A stretch of DNA of 64,000 nucleotides from Frondihabitans sp. Leaf304 (GCF_001423105.1 NZ_LMNV01000003.1:42412-106411), one strand, 5' to 3'. Shown: positions 1 to 8,714, counted from the stretch's first letter. The notes: generated by a model from the sequence alone, not told the origin. A program made the numbers and translations.

Positions 1-21
1 CGGCCGTCTGCCGCCCCAGAA

Positions 22-624
22 TCACAGCGGCTGCTCGACCGGAAGGCCCGTCCGCAGCTCGACCGGAAGGTGACCGAGGTCGTTGTGGGTCACGAGCTCG
101 GGCGGCTTGGCGGAGCGCACCCGGATGATCGTCAGCCCGCAGTTGGCCTGGTTGACGCCCATCCAGCGCCACGACGGCGCCCCGAACACCTCGCGCACGA
201 ACCAGCCGATCACGAAGTTGTGGGTGATGAGGAGGTCGTGACGGTCTTCGCGCGCCGGGGTCAGCCACTCGGCGACCGCATCGGACATCTGTGCCTCGCC
301 GGCCTCGATCTCTTCTCCGGTGACCCCGCCGAAGAACGGCTTGTAGGCCTGCGGCATATCGGGGGTCGGCCCCGACGGGATGCAGTCGAAGAGGAGGGTC
401 GAGGGCTCGGGGGTGAGGGCCGGCATCATCTCGGTCATGATGGTCGCCGTCTCGGCAGCCCTCTCGAGTGGCGAGTGCCAGGCCGCGTCGAAGGGGACGC
501 CGCCGAGTCGTGCGGCGATGGCGCGGGCCTGTCGCTTACCGCGTTCCGAGAGCGGCCCGTCGGGCAGACCGTATTCGGCGTCCTGCTGCTCGCCGTGTCG
601 GACGAGGTAGAGGTAGTGCGACAC
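22..624 (-). CDS. Histidine phosphatase family protein (phosphoglycerate mutase-like)
   Basis: About 200 aa. The N-terminus reads YLYLVRHGEQ, so the catalytic RHG motif of the histidine phosphatase superfamily is present, followed by LSERGKRQA and a second conserved His near ITHNFVIGW. The family removes phosphate from small metabolites or proteins; the substrate here cannot be told. An upstream ATG at 639 is in frame and overlaps the M16 stop as ATGA. However, AAGGAGG lies right after that ATG and 5 nt before the GTG at 624, so I take GTG 624 as the start. It lies 11 nt behind the M16 protease gene and is almost certainly co-transcribed with it. The stop is at 22-24, so the gene is complete. 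Confidence 0.88.
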   Translation of the reverse strand: MSHYLYLVRHGEQQDAEYGLPDGPLSERGKRQARAIAARLGGVPFDAAWHSPLERAAETATIMTEMMPALTPEPSTLLFDCIPSGPTPDMPQAYKPFFGGVTGEEIEAGEAQMSDAVAEWLTPAREDRHDLLITHNFVIGWFVREVFGAPSWRWMGVNQANCGLTIIRVRSAKPPELVTHNDLGHLPVELRTGLPVEQPL

Positions 625-635
625 TGTCGCCTCCT

Positions 636-2006
636 TCATCGGGTTTCGGGCGGCGTCGTTGCCGCGCCGGAAACGGTCGAGGCGCCGAAGAGCTCGGGCT
701 CGATGTCGCCGACGACCACGGTGGACAGTACGCCCGAGCGGAGCTCACCGGCGAGTGCGGCGACGTCGTTCGGGGTCACTTTCGCCAGGCGGGCGAGCGA
801 TTCATCGAGATCGATGAACTCACCCATCGAGATCTCTGCCCGGCCGAGGCGGTTCATTCGCGTGTCGCTGTCTTCGAGAGCGAGGGCGGCGGCACCGCCC
901 AGCATGCCGAGGGAACGCGAGTGCTCCTCGTCGGTGATGCCGTCTGCGGCCAGCCGATCGAACTCCTCGAGCAGGAGAGTGGTTACCTCTCGCGCGTTTC
1001 TGGGCGCGCACCCGGCGTACAGCCCGAAGAGGCCCGCATCGGAGTAGCTGGCCGCAAACGAGTAGACCGAGTACGCGAGGCCGCGCTTTTCGCGGATCTC
1101 CTGGAAGAGACGTGACGACATGCCTCCACCGAGGACGGCGTTCAGAATGCTGAGGACCGGTCGACGGGTGTCGGTGAGGGACAGCCCGGGCACGCCGAGC
1201 AGCACGGTCGCCTGCTCGAGCGGCCTCGGTATGACCTGGGTCGGAACGCCCTGCGACAGGGGGCTGACGAGGGTGCTGCGGCGCTCGACGGGTGCCCCCG
1301 GTGCATCAGGCCAGCCGGCGAGACTCAGGGCGGCCTCGATACGACCGACGAGGGCCTCGTGGTCGACGGCTCCCGCCACGGTCACGACGAGGTCTTGCGG
1401 TCGGTAGTTGGCTCGGTAATGGTCGACGACATCGTCGCGGCGTGCTGCGCGGATGCTGTCGGGCGAGCCGCCGATAGGTCGACCGAGCGGGTGCTCGCCG
1501 AAGACCGATTCGAAGAGGCGTTCGCTCCCGACATCGGCGGCGTCGTCGTCGGCCATGGCGAGCTCGTCGAGGATCACGCCGCGCTCTACCTCGAATTCGT
1601 CGGGGTCGATCGTCGACGAGGTGACCATGTCGGCCAGGACGTCGACGGCCATGTCGAGGTCGACGTCACGCACCTTGGCGTAGTAGCAGGTGTACTCCTT
1701 GGCGGTGGCGGCGTTGTGCTCCCCTCCGACCGACTCGAAGCTCACCGAGATCTCGAAGGCACTGCGCGACGGGGTGCCCTTGAACAGGAGATGCTCGAGG
1801 AAGTGCGTCGAGCCGCGTTCGTGACCGGTTTCGTCTCGGGAGCCGACGGCGACCCAAAATCCGACCGTGGCGCTGCGGGAACCCGGCATGCTCTCGGTCA
1901 GTACCCGCGCTCCCGTCGACAGGACGCTGCGCCGGACGAGTTCACCTCCGGAAGCGCGGAAGGAGAGGTCGGCGACATCGAGGGGAAGAGGGACGGCACC
2001 GTTCAT
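636..2006 (-). CDS. M16 family zinc metallopeptidase (pitrilysin/insulinase type)
   Basis: 456 aa. The inverted zinc motif HFLEH sits at residues 68-72 (His68 and His72 as ligands, Glu71 as catalytic base), in the usual context VAVGSRDE...GSTHFLEHLLFKGT. The first half carries the catalytic M16 domain and the C-terminal half the second M16C repeat (QEIREKRGLAYSVYSF). Such single-chain bacterial M16 proteins act as homodimeric clamshell proteases on peptides in the cytosol. In many actinobacteria this gene directly follows pnp; here a TetR gene and an aldo/keto reductase lie in between. A 15-codon leaderless ORF (2003-2050) overlaps the ATG by 4 nt, and GGGGGTG 4 nt upstream is the ribosome site. 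Confidence 0.93.
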   Translation of the reverse strand: MNGAVPLPLDVADLSFRASGGELVRRSVLSTGARVLTESMPGSRSATVGFWVAVGSRDETGHERGSTHFLEHLLFKGTPSRSAFEISVSFESVGGEHNAATAKEYTCYYAKVRDVDLDMAVDVLADMVTSSTIDPDEFEVERGVILDELAMADDDAADVGSERLFESVFGEHPLGRPIGGSPDSIRAARRDDVVDHYRANYRPQDLVVTVAGAVDHEALVGRIEAALSLAGWPDAPGAPVERRSTLVSPLSQGVPTQVIPRPLEQATVLLGVPGLSLTDTRRPVLSILNAVLGGGMSSRLFQEIREKRGLAYSVYSFAASYSDAGLFGLYAGCAPRNAREVTTLLLEEFDRLAADGITDEEHSRSLGMLGGAAALALEDSDTRMNRLGRAEISMGEFIDLDESLARLAKVTPNDVAALAGELRSGVLSTVVVGDIEPELFGASTVSGAATTPPETR

Positions 2007-2050
2007 CGGGCACCCCCGCGCACGAGTCGATTCAGCACTGCTTCGTTCAT
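2003..2050 (-). CDS. Short leaderless ORF (15 aa) overlapping the M16 start
   Basis: The ATG at 2050 lies 7 nt behind a TAGGCT hexamer (2058-2063), which is the leaderless promoter arrangement seen throughout the window. It reads MNEAVLNRLVRGGAR and stops in TGA at 2003, so its end overlaps the M16 ATG as ATGA. This is a candidate upstream ORF that would bring ribosomes to the protease start by translational coupling. No homologue is known to me; it may simply be a translated leader. Seen: promoter spacing and overlap. Inferred: function. Confidence 0.45.
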   Translation of the reverse strand: MNEAVLNRLVRGGAR

Positions 2051-2057
2051 CGCGTCG

Positions 2058-2063
2058 AGCCTA
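2058..2063 (-). promoter_or_regulatory. -10 element for leaderless ORF and M16 operon
   Basis: TAGGCT on the minus strand, 7 nt before the ATG at 2050. It matches the TANNNT hexamers that precede many other starts in this window at 6-7 nt. Confidence 0.5.
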
Positions 2064-2102
2064 CGGGATGGGTGACACCCGAACTGGGGTACGCAATTAG
2101 TG

Positions 2103-2126
2103 GACAGACAGACTCGTCTGTTTGTC
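2103..2126. promoter_or_regulatory. Probable TetR operator
   Basis: An 11-bp inverted repeat, GACAGACAGAC-N2-GTCTGTTTGTC, matches in 10 of 11 pairs. It lies about 140 bp upstream of the TetR gene and about 40 bp upstream of the leaderless promoter of the M16 operon on the other strand. Palindromes of this size are typical dimer sites for TetR proteins, so autoregulation is likely and control of the M16 operon possible. Confidence 0.7.
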
Positions 2127-2263
2127 CTCCTGCGTGATACTCTGGTTTCACCGACCGGGTCCGCTTGAGGCCGACTCGATCGGCGGCTAGCCGGACGTTC
2201 GATGTCGGCACCGTCGTTATCCCCCTTCGACGGCCCTGCCAAATGTCCTCAAGGAGCCACGCT

Positions 2264-2896
2264 GTGACGGTCGAATTCCCCCCATCGGCCGTCCAGCGTT
2301 CCCTCCTCGTCGAGCCCACCGCAACCCGGGCCCACCAGCCCGGTCCCGGTGCCAAGCAGCGCGTGTTGACCACGTCCGACCGCCTCTTCTACGACGAGGG
2401 CATCCGCACGGTCGGCGTCGATCGCCTCATCTCCGAGTCGAGCGTGACGAAAGCGACGTTCTACAAGCACTTCGGTGCCAAAGACAACCTCGTGGTCGAC
2501 TACATCGGTCGACGGCACGCGTCCGCCGTCGCCGAGGTCGAGGCCATCACAGCCCGCGAGCCCGACGCCACCGGCGTGATTCGCGGCGTGATCGCGTCGA
2601 TCACCGCCGACATCCAACGGCCCGAATTCCGCGGGTGCCCATTCGTCAACGCGGCTGCCGAGTTTGCGAATTCGTCACACCCGGTTCGCCAGGTCGTTCT
2701 CCAGCACCGCGAGTGGTTCACCGACACCCTTGTGGAGCTCTTCCGCAAGGCGGGCCACCCACTCTCGGGCGACGCCGCCGACGAGTTCCTGCTCGCCCGC
2801 GATGGCGCGATGGTCGGCGGCTACGCCGGCGACCCCATCGCCTCCACCGCCGCGCTGTCCCGGGTGGCCGAGCGACTCCTCGCCGACTGCGTCTGA
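2264..2896 (+). CDS. TetR/AcrR family transcriptional regulator
   Basis: About 210 aa. The N-terminal helix-turn-helix is clear: QRVLTTSDRLFYDEGIRTVGVDRLI, then ESSVTKATFYKHFGAKD, the TetR recognition-helix signature. The C-terminal ligand domain has the FRGCPFVNAAAEF segment common in one actinobacterial TetR subgroup. An in-frame earlier ATG at 2165 exists, but AAGGAG at 2251-2256, 7 nt before the GTG at 2264, decides the start. A long palindrome at 2103-2126 is its likely operator. It is convergent with an aldo/keto reductase gene; no copy of the palindrome is visible upstream of that gene, so a regulatory link is not supported by sequence. Confidence 0.9.
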   Translation: MTVEFPPSAVQRSLLVEPTATRAHQPGPGAKQRVLTTSDRLFYDEGIRTVGVDRLISESSVTKATFYKHFGAKDNLVVDYIGRRHASAVAEVEAITAREPDATGVIRGVIASITADIQRPEFRGCPFVNAAAEFANSSHPVRQVVLQHREWFTDTLVELFRKAGHPLSGDAADEFLLARDGAMVGGYAGDPIASTAALSRVAERLLADCV

Positions 2897-3037
2897 CCCC
2901 CGCTCAGCGCGCCCGCACGGCGGCTGGTAGGAAACAGCGGTCGTCGGGCACGGCGCCCCAGTGGGCACGGCGCCAAGCGCGCACCTTTCCTCCCGAGCGC
3001 TGTTCCTCGCGGGCACTGCGCCCGGTGAACTCAGCTC

Positions 3038-4111
3038 CTAGTGGGCGCTCACCCGGTCGAGCTCGGCCACGTCATGGCGCGTCAACTGCACCCGAGCAGC
3101 CTCGACGAGCTCGATCACCTGCGACGGAGACGTCGCGCTGACGACCGGCGCCACGACGTTGGGCTTCGTCAGTAGCCAGGCGAGGGCGACTGCCGAAGCC
3201 GGGGCGGCATGCAGAGAGGCGATCCGATCGACCTCGGCCAGGATCCTGAGGTTTTTCTTGGTGAGCAGCTTGGCGACCTCACTGCCCCTCCGGTGCCCTT
3301 TGACATCGGCGCGTCGGCGGTACTTGCCCGAGAGGAATCCGCTCGCCAGGGCGAATCGCGGCATGACGGCCAGGCGCTGCTGCGAGGCGACCTGCGCGAG
3401 GTCGCGCTCGTACTCCGAGCGCTCGACGAGGTTGTAGCGGTTCTGCAACGCGACCATCGGTGCGACGCCCAGCATTCCGGCGGCGATCCGGGCCTCGTAG
3501 AGACGATTTCCGGAGTGATCCGAGCCACCGAACCAGCGCACCTTGCCGGCACGGATCAGCCGGTCGACCCCCAGCAGCGTTCGCTCGAAGGCCACGTCGG
3601 TGTCGTCGACGTGCAGGTATAGCAGATCGATGTGGTCGGTGCCGAGGCGCCGGAGCGAGGCCTCGACGGCACGCTCGATCGAGAGCGGCGTGAGACCCGG
3701 GTTGTCGAGGCTCTTGCCGATCTTCGTCGCGAGGACCACGTCTTCGCGCATGCGGCGGGAATGCATCCACTCGCCGATGAGCTCTTCGCTGCGGCCATCG
3801 CCGTACGAGTCGGCCGTGTCGACGAAGTTTCCGCCGACCTTGAAGTAGGTGTCGAGCACGTCGAGGCTCGATTTGTCGTCGGCCGTCCAGCCGAACACGT
3901 TTCCGCTCAGCGCCATGGGGAACACGCGCAGGTCAGACGTGCTGAGGCGGCGCCGCGGCTGGATGATGCCGAGGTCGACGGGCACCGTGGAGATGGGCGA
4001 CGTGAGGGCGGCCCGACGCCCGTGGCGCTGGCTCGGCGCCTCGGTTGCCGGAGCAACGACGTCGGATGGCACGGTGCTAGGAGTCTCGATGCTCGAGGGC
4101 GACTCCGTCAC
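3038..4111 (-). CDS. Aldo/keto reductase
   Basis: About 357 aa. The (beta/alpha)8 reductase fold is shown by FVDTADSYGDGRSE (catalytic Asp and Tyr), VLATKIG (Lys) and LLYLHVDD (His), with the NADPH-binding C-terminal segment near SATSPSQVIELVEA. The first ~60 residues are a Pro/Ser/Thr-rich tail unlike the family core. Two starts are possible: GTG 4111 with CAGGAG upstream, or TTG 4144 with GAGGAG upstream. I prefer GTG because TTG is the rarer codon. The gene is separated from pnp by ~540 nt of hairpin-rich DNA and is convergent with the TetR gene. Substrate unknown. Confidence 0.88.
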   Translation of the reverse strand: MTESPSSIETPSTVPSDVVAPATEAPSQRHGRRAALTSPISTVPVDLGIIQPRRRLSTSDLRVFPMALSGNVFGWTADDKSSLDVLDTYFKVGGNFVDTADSYGDGRSEELIGEWMHSRRMREDVVLATKIGKSLDNPGLTPLSIERAVEASLRRLGTDHIDLLYLHVDDTDVAFERTLLGVDRLIRAGKVRWFGGSDHSGNRLYEARIAAGMLGVAPMVALQNRYNLVERSEYERDLAQVASQQRLAVMPRFALASGFLSGKYRRRADVKGHRRGSEVAKLLTKKNLRILAEVDRIASLHAAPASAVALAWLLTKPNVVAPVVSATSPSQVIELVEAARVQLTRHDVAELDRVSAH

Positions 4112-4414
4112 CTGCGTCTCCTGATCCCTGGGTTGAGACGACAATACGGTCTCCTCGTCCAGTCAACAGCGCGCCGCACCAACTCGTTACCAAATTCGCC
4201 ACCCCAATTCGGGAAAAACGAAGGATCCCACGGGGCACGCTCCACAGCCACCTCATCGTGACCGTTCAGCAGACGCAGAGTCAGCGCAAGTGCTCCCCTC
4301 AGGGGTCGTCCGTAATGTTCTTCTCGTGCGGTTCCTGGGAGGGTTCCGGGGCATCGTTCTTCGTGGTGGGGAGCGGTGTCGTCACTATTGCATCGGTACG
4401 CATGATCGATGCCA

Positions 4415-4455
4415 GAAGGGCCGGGCCGCGGTGGGGATCGCGGCTCCGGCCCTTC
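4415..4455. terminator. Strong hairpin downstream of pnp
   Basis: Arms 4415-4430 and 4439-4455 pair over 16 bp with one bulged base (GAAGGGCCGG outer arm, GCCGCG inner arm) around an 8-nt loop. There is no following T-run. It lies in the ~540-nt gap between pnp and the aldo/keto reductase and may be a second terminator or RNA-end structure. Confidence 0.5.
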
Positions 4456-4515
4456 GCCAATTCTGGGGTCGAGTACGCTGCCGCGCGGCGGGTGCCAGGC
4501 GCCTAGTGCTACGTC

Positions 4516-4573
4516 CCGAGTGCCGCCTAATGCCGTCTACGGCGGGGGCGGCCCGGCATTCGGCGGCACTCGG
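4516..4573. repeat. 20-bp inverted repeat between pnp and aldo/keto reductase
   Basis: Arms 4516-4535 and 4554-4573 match in 19 of 20 positions (starts CCGAGTGCCGCC, ends GGCGGCACTCGG) around an 18-nt loop. It is the middle of three hairpins in this gap; no gene is visible in 4145-4651. Confidence 0.65.
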
Positions 4574-4594
4574 CCCACCGATCAGGCGCAACGA

Positions 4595-4630
4595 GAACGC
4601 CCGCCCCTGCGGAAGCAGGAGCGGGCGTTC
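4595..4630 (-). terminator. pnp terminator hairpin
   Basis: GAACGCCCGC and GCGGGCGTTC close a 16-bp stem with one mismatch and a short loop, 21 nt behind the pnp stop. GC-rich with no U-tract, as is common in actinobacteria. Confidence 0.7.
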
Positions 4631-4651
4631 GTCGATCAGTCAGCTCGAGGG

Positions 4652-6925
4652 TCAGACCTCGACAGAGGCGTCAGTCGACTCCTCGGTCGCGCCGGAACCG
4701 TCGGTGTCGGCCTCATCGGCCACGACCGGGGCGAGCGAGAGCTTGCCACGGTCGTCGATCTTGGTGATCTCGACGAGGATCTTCTGGCCGACTCCGAGCA
4801 CGTCTTCGACGTTCTCGACGCGCTTGCCACCGGCGAGCTTACGAACCTCGCTGATGTGCAGCAGGCCGTCTTTGCCGGGGAGAAGCGACACGAACGCACC
4901 GAAGGTCGCGATCTTGACGACCGTGCCGAGGAACTGCTCGCCGATCTCGGGGTTGGTCGGGTTCGCGATCGCGTTGACCTGCGCACGCGCGGCCTCGGCG
5001 GACGGACCGTCGACAGCGCCGATGTACACGGTGCCGTCTTCTTCGATGGAGATGTCGGCGCCGGTCTCGTCCTGGATGGCGTTGATCGTCTTGCCCTTCG
5101 GGCCGATCAGCTCGCCGATCTTGTCTTGCGGGATCTGGACGCTGATGACGCGAGGAGCGGTCGGAGCCATCTCGTCGGGGGTGTCGATGGCGCTGTTCAG
5201 CACGTTCAGGATGGCCGTGCGGGCCTCCTTCGCCTGCTTGAGAGCGGCGTCGAGCACAGCCGAGGGGATGCCGTCGAGCTTCGTGTCGAGCTGGATCGCG
5301 GTGACGAACTCGGAGGTACCGGCGACCTTGAAGTCCATGTCGCCGAGGGCGTCTTCGGCGCCGAGGATGTCGGTGAGAGCCGCGTAGCGGGTCTGGCCGT
5401 CGACCTCGTCGGAGACGAGACCCATGGCGATACCGGCAACCGGAGCCTTGAGCGGCACACCGGCGTTGAGCAGCGACAGGGTCGAGGCGCAGACGGAGCC
5501 CATCGAGGTGGAGCCGTTCGAGGAGAGCGCCTCGGAGACCTGACGGATCGCGTAGGGGAACTCTTCGCGGCTCGGCAGGACGGGGACGAGGGCGCGCTCG
5601 GCGAGGAAGCCGTGGCCGATCTCGCGACGCTTCGGCGAACCGACACGGCCGGTCTCACCGGTCGAGTAGGGCGGGAAGTTGTAGTGGTGCAGGTAGCGCT
5701 TCTTCGTGATCGGGCTCAGCGAGTCGATCTGCTGCTCCATCTTGAGCATGTTCAGCGTGGTGACGCCCAGGATCTGGGTCTCGCCGCGCTGGAAGATGGC
5801 GGAACCGTGGACGCGAGGAATGACCTGCACCTCGGCGTCGAGCGGACGGATGTCGGCGAGGCCACGACCGTCCATGCGGATCTGCTCGGTGAGGATGCGC
5901 GTGCGGACGACCTTCTTGGTGACCGACTTGTATGCACCCGAGACCTGGCCGTTGGCCGTGGCGGGCAGTTCGCCGGCCTCGACCTTGGCGGCGACAGCCG
6001 CCTTGACACGGCCCTTGAGCTCGTCGTCGGCGTTCTGGCGCTCGACCTTGGCGGCGATCTTGTAGACGGCCTTCAGCTCTTCTTCGGCGACAGCGGCGAC
6101 GGCCGAGTAGACCTCGTCGGTGTACGGCGGGAAGACGGGGTAGTCGGCGATCTCTTTCGCGCTCTGCGCGGCGAGCTTCGACTGAGCCTCGACGAGGACC
6201 TTGAGGAACGGCTTCGCCGCCTCGAGACCCTGTGCGACGACGGCCTCGTCGGGCTTGACGTCGCCGCCCTGGATGAGGCCCCAGGCGTGCTCGGTGGCCT
6301 CGGCTTCGACCATCATGATCGCGACGTCTTCGTTGCCCGCGGCGTCGGTGACGACACGGCCGGCGACGGTGAGGTCGAAGACGGCGTCTTCGAGCTGCGA
6401 GGCCTTCGGGAACGCGACCCACTGGCCCTTGATGAGCGCGAGGCGCACACCGGCGACGGGGCCGGAGAAGGGCAGACCGGAGATCTGGGTCGAGGCGCTG
6501 GCGGCGTTGATGGCCAGAGCGTCGTAGAACTCGTCGGGAGCGATGCTCAGGACGGTGATCACGATCTGGACCTCGTTGCGGAGACCGTCGACGAACGACG
6601 GACGCAGCGGCCGGTCGATCAGACGGCAGACCAGGATCGCCTCGGTGGAGGGGCGACCCTCACGACGGAAGAACGAGCCGGGGATCTTGCCCGCGGCGTA
6701 CGAGCGCTCTTCGACGTCGACGGTCAGCGGGAAGAAGTCGAAGTTGTCTTTCGGGTTCTTCGAGGCGCTGGTGGCAGACAGAAGCATGGTGTCTTCGTCG
6801 AGGTACGCGGCGACGGCTCCCTGAGCCTGCTGCGCGAGACGGCCGGTTTCGAACCGGACCGTGCGGGTGCCGAACTTGCCGTTGTCGATGACGGCTTCGG
6901 CGAACTTGATTTCTGGACCCTCCAT
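4652..6925 (-). CDS. pnp: Polyribonucleotide nucleotidyltransferase (PNPase)
   Basis: 757 aa, the usual length for actinobacterial PNPase. It degrades RNA phosphorolytically 3' to 5' in the cytosol. Two RNase PH domains are visible: the first from [13 protein letters not shown] to ~230, the second with [18 protein letters not shown] and [13 protein letters not shown]. They are followed by a KH domain ([18 protein letters not shown]) and a C-terminal S1 domain ([26 protein letters not shown]). The start [12 protein letters not shown] at 6925 fits the family; AGAGGAG lies 11 nt upstream. Contrary to the usual rpsO-pnp order, a plus-strand hydrolase gene separates it from rpsO. A hairpin terminator follows. 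Confidence 0.98.
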   Translation of the reverse strand: MEGPEIKFAEAVIDNGKFGTRTVRFETGRLAQQAQGAVAAYLDEDTMLLSATSASKNPKDNFDFFPLTVDVEERSYAAGKIPGSFFRREGRPSTEAILVCRLIDRPLRPSFVDGLRNEVQIVITVLSIAPDEFYDALAINAASASTQISGLPFSGPVAGVRLALIKGQWVAFPKASQLEDAVFDLTVAGRVVTDAAGNEDVAIMMVEAEATEHAWGLIQGGDVKPDEAVVAQGLEAAKPFLKVLVEAQSKLAAQSAKEIADYPVFPPYTDEVYSAVAAVAEEELKAVYKIAAKVERQNADDELKGRVKAAVAAKVEAGELPATANGQVSGAYKSVTKKVVRTRILTEQIRMDGRGLADIRPLDAEVQVIPRVHGSAIFQRGETQILGVTTLNMLKMEQQIDSLSPITKKRYLHHYNFPPYSTGETGRVGSPKRREIGHGFLAERALVPVLPSREEFPYAIRQVSEALSSNGSTSMGSVCASTLSLLNAGVPLKAPVAGIAMGLVSDEVDGQTRYAALTDILGAEDALGDMDFKVAGTSEFVTAIQLDTKLDGIPSAVLDAALKQAKEARTAILNVLNSAIDTPDEMAPTAPRVISVQIPQDKIGELIGPKGKTINAIQDETGADISIEEDGTVYIGAVDGPSAEAARAQVNAIANPTNPEIGEQFLGTVVKIATFGAFVSLLPGKDGLLHISEVRKLAGGKRVENVEDVLGVGQKILVEITKIDDRGKLSLAPVVADEADTDGSGATEESTDASVEV

Positions 6926-7212
6926 ATGGGGGTTTTCTCCTCTTTGTTTTGAATCGTCTCCCCGTGTGGGAGGCGATGTCACTCAGTAGGAGCAGGAGGC
7001 TTCGAGGCACGAGAGGTGCGCACACGAACCCGGAGCGCCGAGAGTGGCGCCTGCGGTGGCGTATGCCTGGTCAACAGTAGAAACGCTCGGGCCCGACTCG
7101 AAAACGACGTCGAGTCCCGAAGATCACCACCGGTGACCAGCTGCTGCCAGCCTGGTCCTATGTGCTCGAGAGTAGCACCAGGCGATATTTTTCCTCCTGG
7201 CACGCGCCGAAT

Positions 7213-7253
7213 GTGGCTCATGTGACTGGTGTTACTCGTGTGATCGGCGTTAT
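7213..7253. promoter_or_regulatory. Five 9-bp-spaced GTKAY repeats over a hydrolase promoter
   Basis: GTGGC, GTGAC, GTTAC, GTGAT and GTTAT begin at 7213, 7222, 7231, 7240 and 7249, exactly 9 bp apart. The last overlaps the presumed -10. Such an array suggests side-by-side binding of a direct-repeat regulator; MtrA, which controls cell-wall hydrolases in actinobacteria, is one candidate. The rest of the pnp/hydrolase gap (6926-7212) shows only small hairpins, e.g. GACCAG...CTGGTC near 7135-7157. Confidence 0.55.
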
Positions 7254-7256
7254 GGT
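7251..7256 (+). promoter_or_regulatory. -10 element, leaderless
   Basis: TATGGT ends 7 nt before the ATG at 7264, supporting that ATG over the earlier in-frame ATG at 7252. Confidence 0.45.
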
Positions 7257-7263
7257 CGGGACC

Positions 7264-8559
7264 ATGCCATTCGCCCGAGTGCGCCCGCGCACGCTGCGCC
7301 ACCGTTCGCTGACCGTCGTGAGCGCGGTGGCCGTGGTCACCGTGACCTGTGGGATCCTCGTCTCCCCCCTGTCGGCGTCGGCGTACCCGTCGTGGAGCCA
7401 GGTCGAAGCGGCCAAGGGCAATGCCAGCGCCACGAAGAAGCAAGTCGCGAAGATCACGTCGGCCCTCGACGGCCTCGAGCAGGCCGCTGCCACGAAGAGC
7501 CAGGCGGCGCTGCAAGCCGACGCCGCGAACTCCGAGGCCCAGCAGAAGTATCAGGCCGCCAGCAGCCAGGCCGATGCCCTCGACGCCGAGGTGGCAAAGC
7601 AGAAGACCAAAGCGGCCGAAGCCCACCAGGAGGCCGGTCAGCTCGCGGCGCACCTGTTCCGTATCGGCGGCTCGTCGATGGAGGGTCAACTTCTCACCGG
7701 CGAGAATGCCGACAAGACGCTGTACAAGCTCGGCGCCCTCTCGCAGCTGACGACGCAGTGGCAGACCGTGCTCGACCAGGCCACCGTCGCGAGTCGTTCG
7801 GTCTCGTCGCTCAGTGACCAGGCGAAGGTCGCCGCCGACGAGCGCGACCGTCTCGCCGCCACCGCGAAGACGGCCCTCTCGACCGCGCAGTCGGCCCAGC
7901 AGTCGGCTGACGACGAGGTGGCGACCGCCACCCGCACGCAGTCGACCCTCTACTCACAGCTCGCCGCACTGAACAGCACGTCGGCCACCCTCGAGAAGAA
8001 GTACCGCCAGGGCGAGGCCGCCAAAGCTGCCTACGCCGCGCAGCAGAAGCGGGCAGCCGCCGACGCGCTGGCCGCCCAGCAGGCCGAGGCAGCGAGGAAG
8101 GCTGCGGCGCCGGTTGCAGCGGCGCCGGTCTCGTCGGGTTCGTCCGGATCGAGCGGGTCGGGCGGATCCTCGGGTTCCGGGTCGTCGGGTGGTTCCCTTT
8201 CGTCGGGCGGCTCAGGATCCGCGGGAGGCTCGCTCGGGTCGGGCGTCGTCGACGATCCCGCCGGAGCCCAGGCCTACGCCCGCGGCGCCCTGCCCTCGCA
8301 CGGCTGGGACTCGTCGCAGATGTCGTGCCTCGTGCTGCTCTGGAACCAGGAGTCGGGCTGGCGCACCAGCGCCCTCAACCCGTCGAGTCAGGCGTACGGC
8401 ATTCCGCAGGCGCTCCCGGCGACGAAGCTCGCGACGGCCGGACTCGACTGGCAGACGAACTACCGCACCCAGATCAACTGGGGCCTCGGCTACATCGCTG
8501 CGGCCTACGGCTCCCCCTGCGGCGCCTGGTCGCACGAGGTCGCCCACAACTGGTACTGA
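7264..8559 (+). CDS. Secreted coiled-coil protein with C-terminal lysozyme-like (transglycosylase) domain
   Basis: 431 aa. A signal peptide (RPRTLRHRSLTVVSAVAVVTVTCGI..., cut near ASAYPSW) leads into a ~270-residue Ala/Gln/Lys-rich coiled coil. A Ser/Gly-only linker (~residues 290-325) follows, then a ~85-residue C-terminal domain with LWNQESGW, AYGIPQALP and INWGLGYI...GAWSHEVAHNWY. That domain resembles the aggregation-promoting-factor/lytic transglycosylase-like domain; the Glu in NQESGW would be the catalytic acid. It probably acts on peptidoglycan outside the cell. It has a leaderless-type promoter under a 9-bp repeat array and sits between rpsO and pnp. A paralogue with the same last ~85 residues is at ~27.0-27.9 kb. 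Confidence 0.85.
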   Translation: MPFARVRPRTLRHRSLTVVSAVAVVTVTCGILVSPLSASAYPSWSQVEAAKGNASATKKQVAKITSALDGLEQAAATKSQAALQADAANSEAQQKYQAASSQADALDAEVAKQKTKAAEAHQEAGQLAAHLFRIGGSSMEGQLLTGENADKTLYKLGALSQLTTQWQTVLDQATVASRSVSSLSDQAKVAADERDRLAATAKTALSTAQSAQQSADDEVATATRTQSTLYSQLAALNSTSATLEKKYRQGEAAKAAYAAQQKRAAADALAAQQAEAARKAAAPVAAAPVSSGSSGSSGSGGSSGSGSSGGSLSSGGSGSAGGSLGSGVVDDPAGAQAYARGALPSHGWDSSQMSCLVLLWNQESGWRTSALNPSSQAYGIPQALPATKLATAGLDWQTNYRTQINWGLGYIAAAYGSPCGAWSHEVAHNWY

Positions 8560-8627
8560 TCTGCCGCGACAGTCGACGCCCAGCACACCGGAAAGACTCG
8601 AGGATCCGGGTCTGCCGACCATAACGA

Positions 8628-8661
8628 GAACAGCCCGCCTTCCGAAGAAGGCGGGCTGTTC
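8628..8661. terminator. Bidirectional terminator (hydrolase / rpsO)
   Basis: A perfect 15-bp stem (GAACAGCCCGCCTTC with its complement) and a CGAA tetraloop lie between the convergent stops at 8559 and 8715, serving both strands. Confidence 0.85.
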
Positions 8662-8714
8662 GAGTGAAGAGTGTAAGCCGCGAGCGGCTTTGCTTCAGTT
8701 ATCGAGAATGGTCG

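Noticed and set aside
2003-2242. Frameshifted N-terminus of the M16 protease
   Set aside because: The M16 frame already begins with the normal family N-terminus; the short upstream frame fits a leaderless leader ORF better.
3038-4144. TTG 4144 as the start of the first aldo/keto reductase
   Set aside because: Possible, since GAGGAG is 6 nt upstream, but GTG 4111 also has CAGGAG and is the more common codon; kept as an alternative only.
4409-6952. Very long plus-strand open frame across pnp
   Set aside because: It is the antisense of pnp, with Asp/Arg/Gly/Val-rich composition and no family motif; the PNPase reading on the minus strand is unambiguous. Similar long antisense frames over aspA, MFS, oligopeptidase B and the carboxylesterase were dropped for the same reason.
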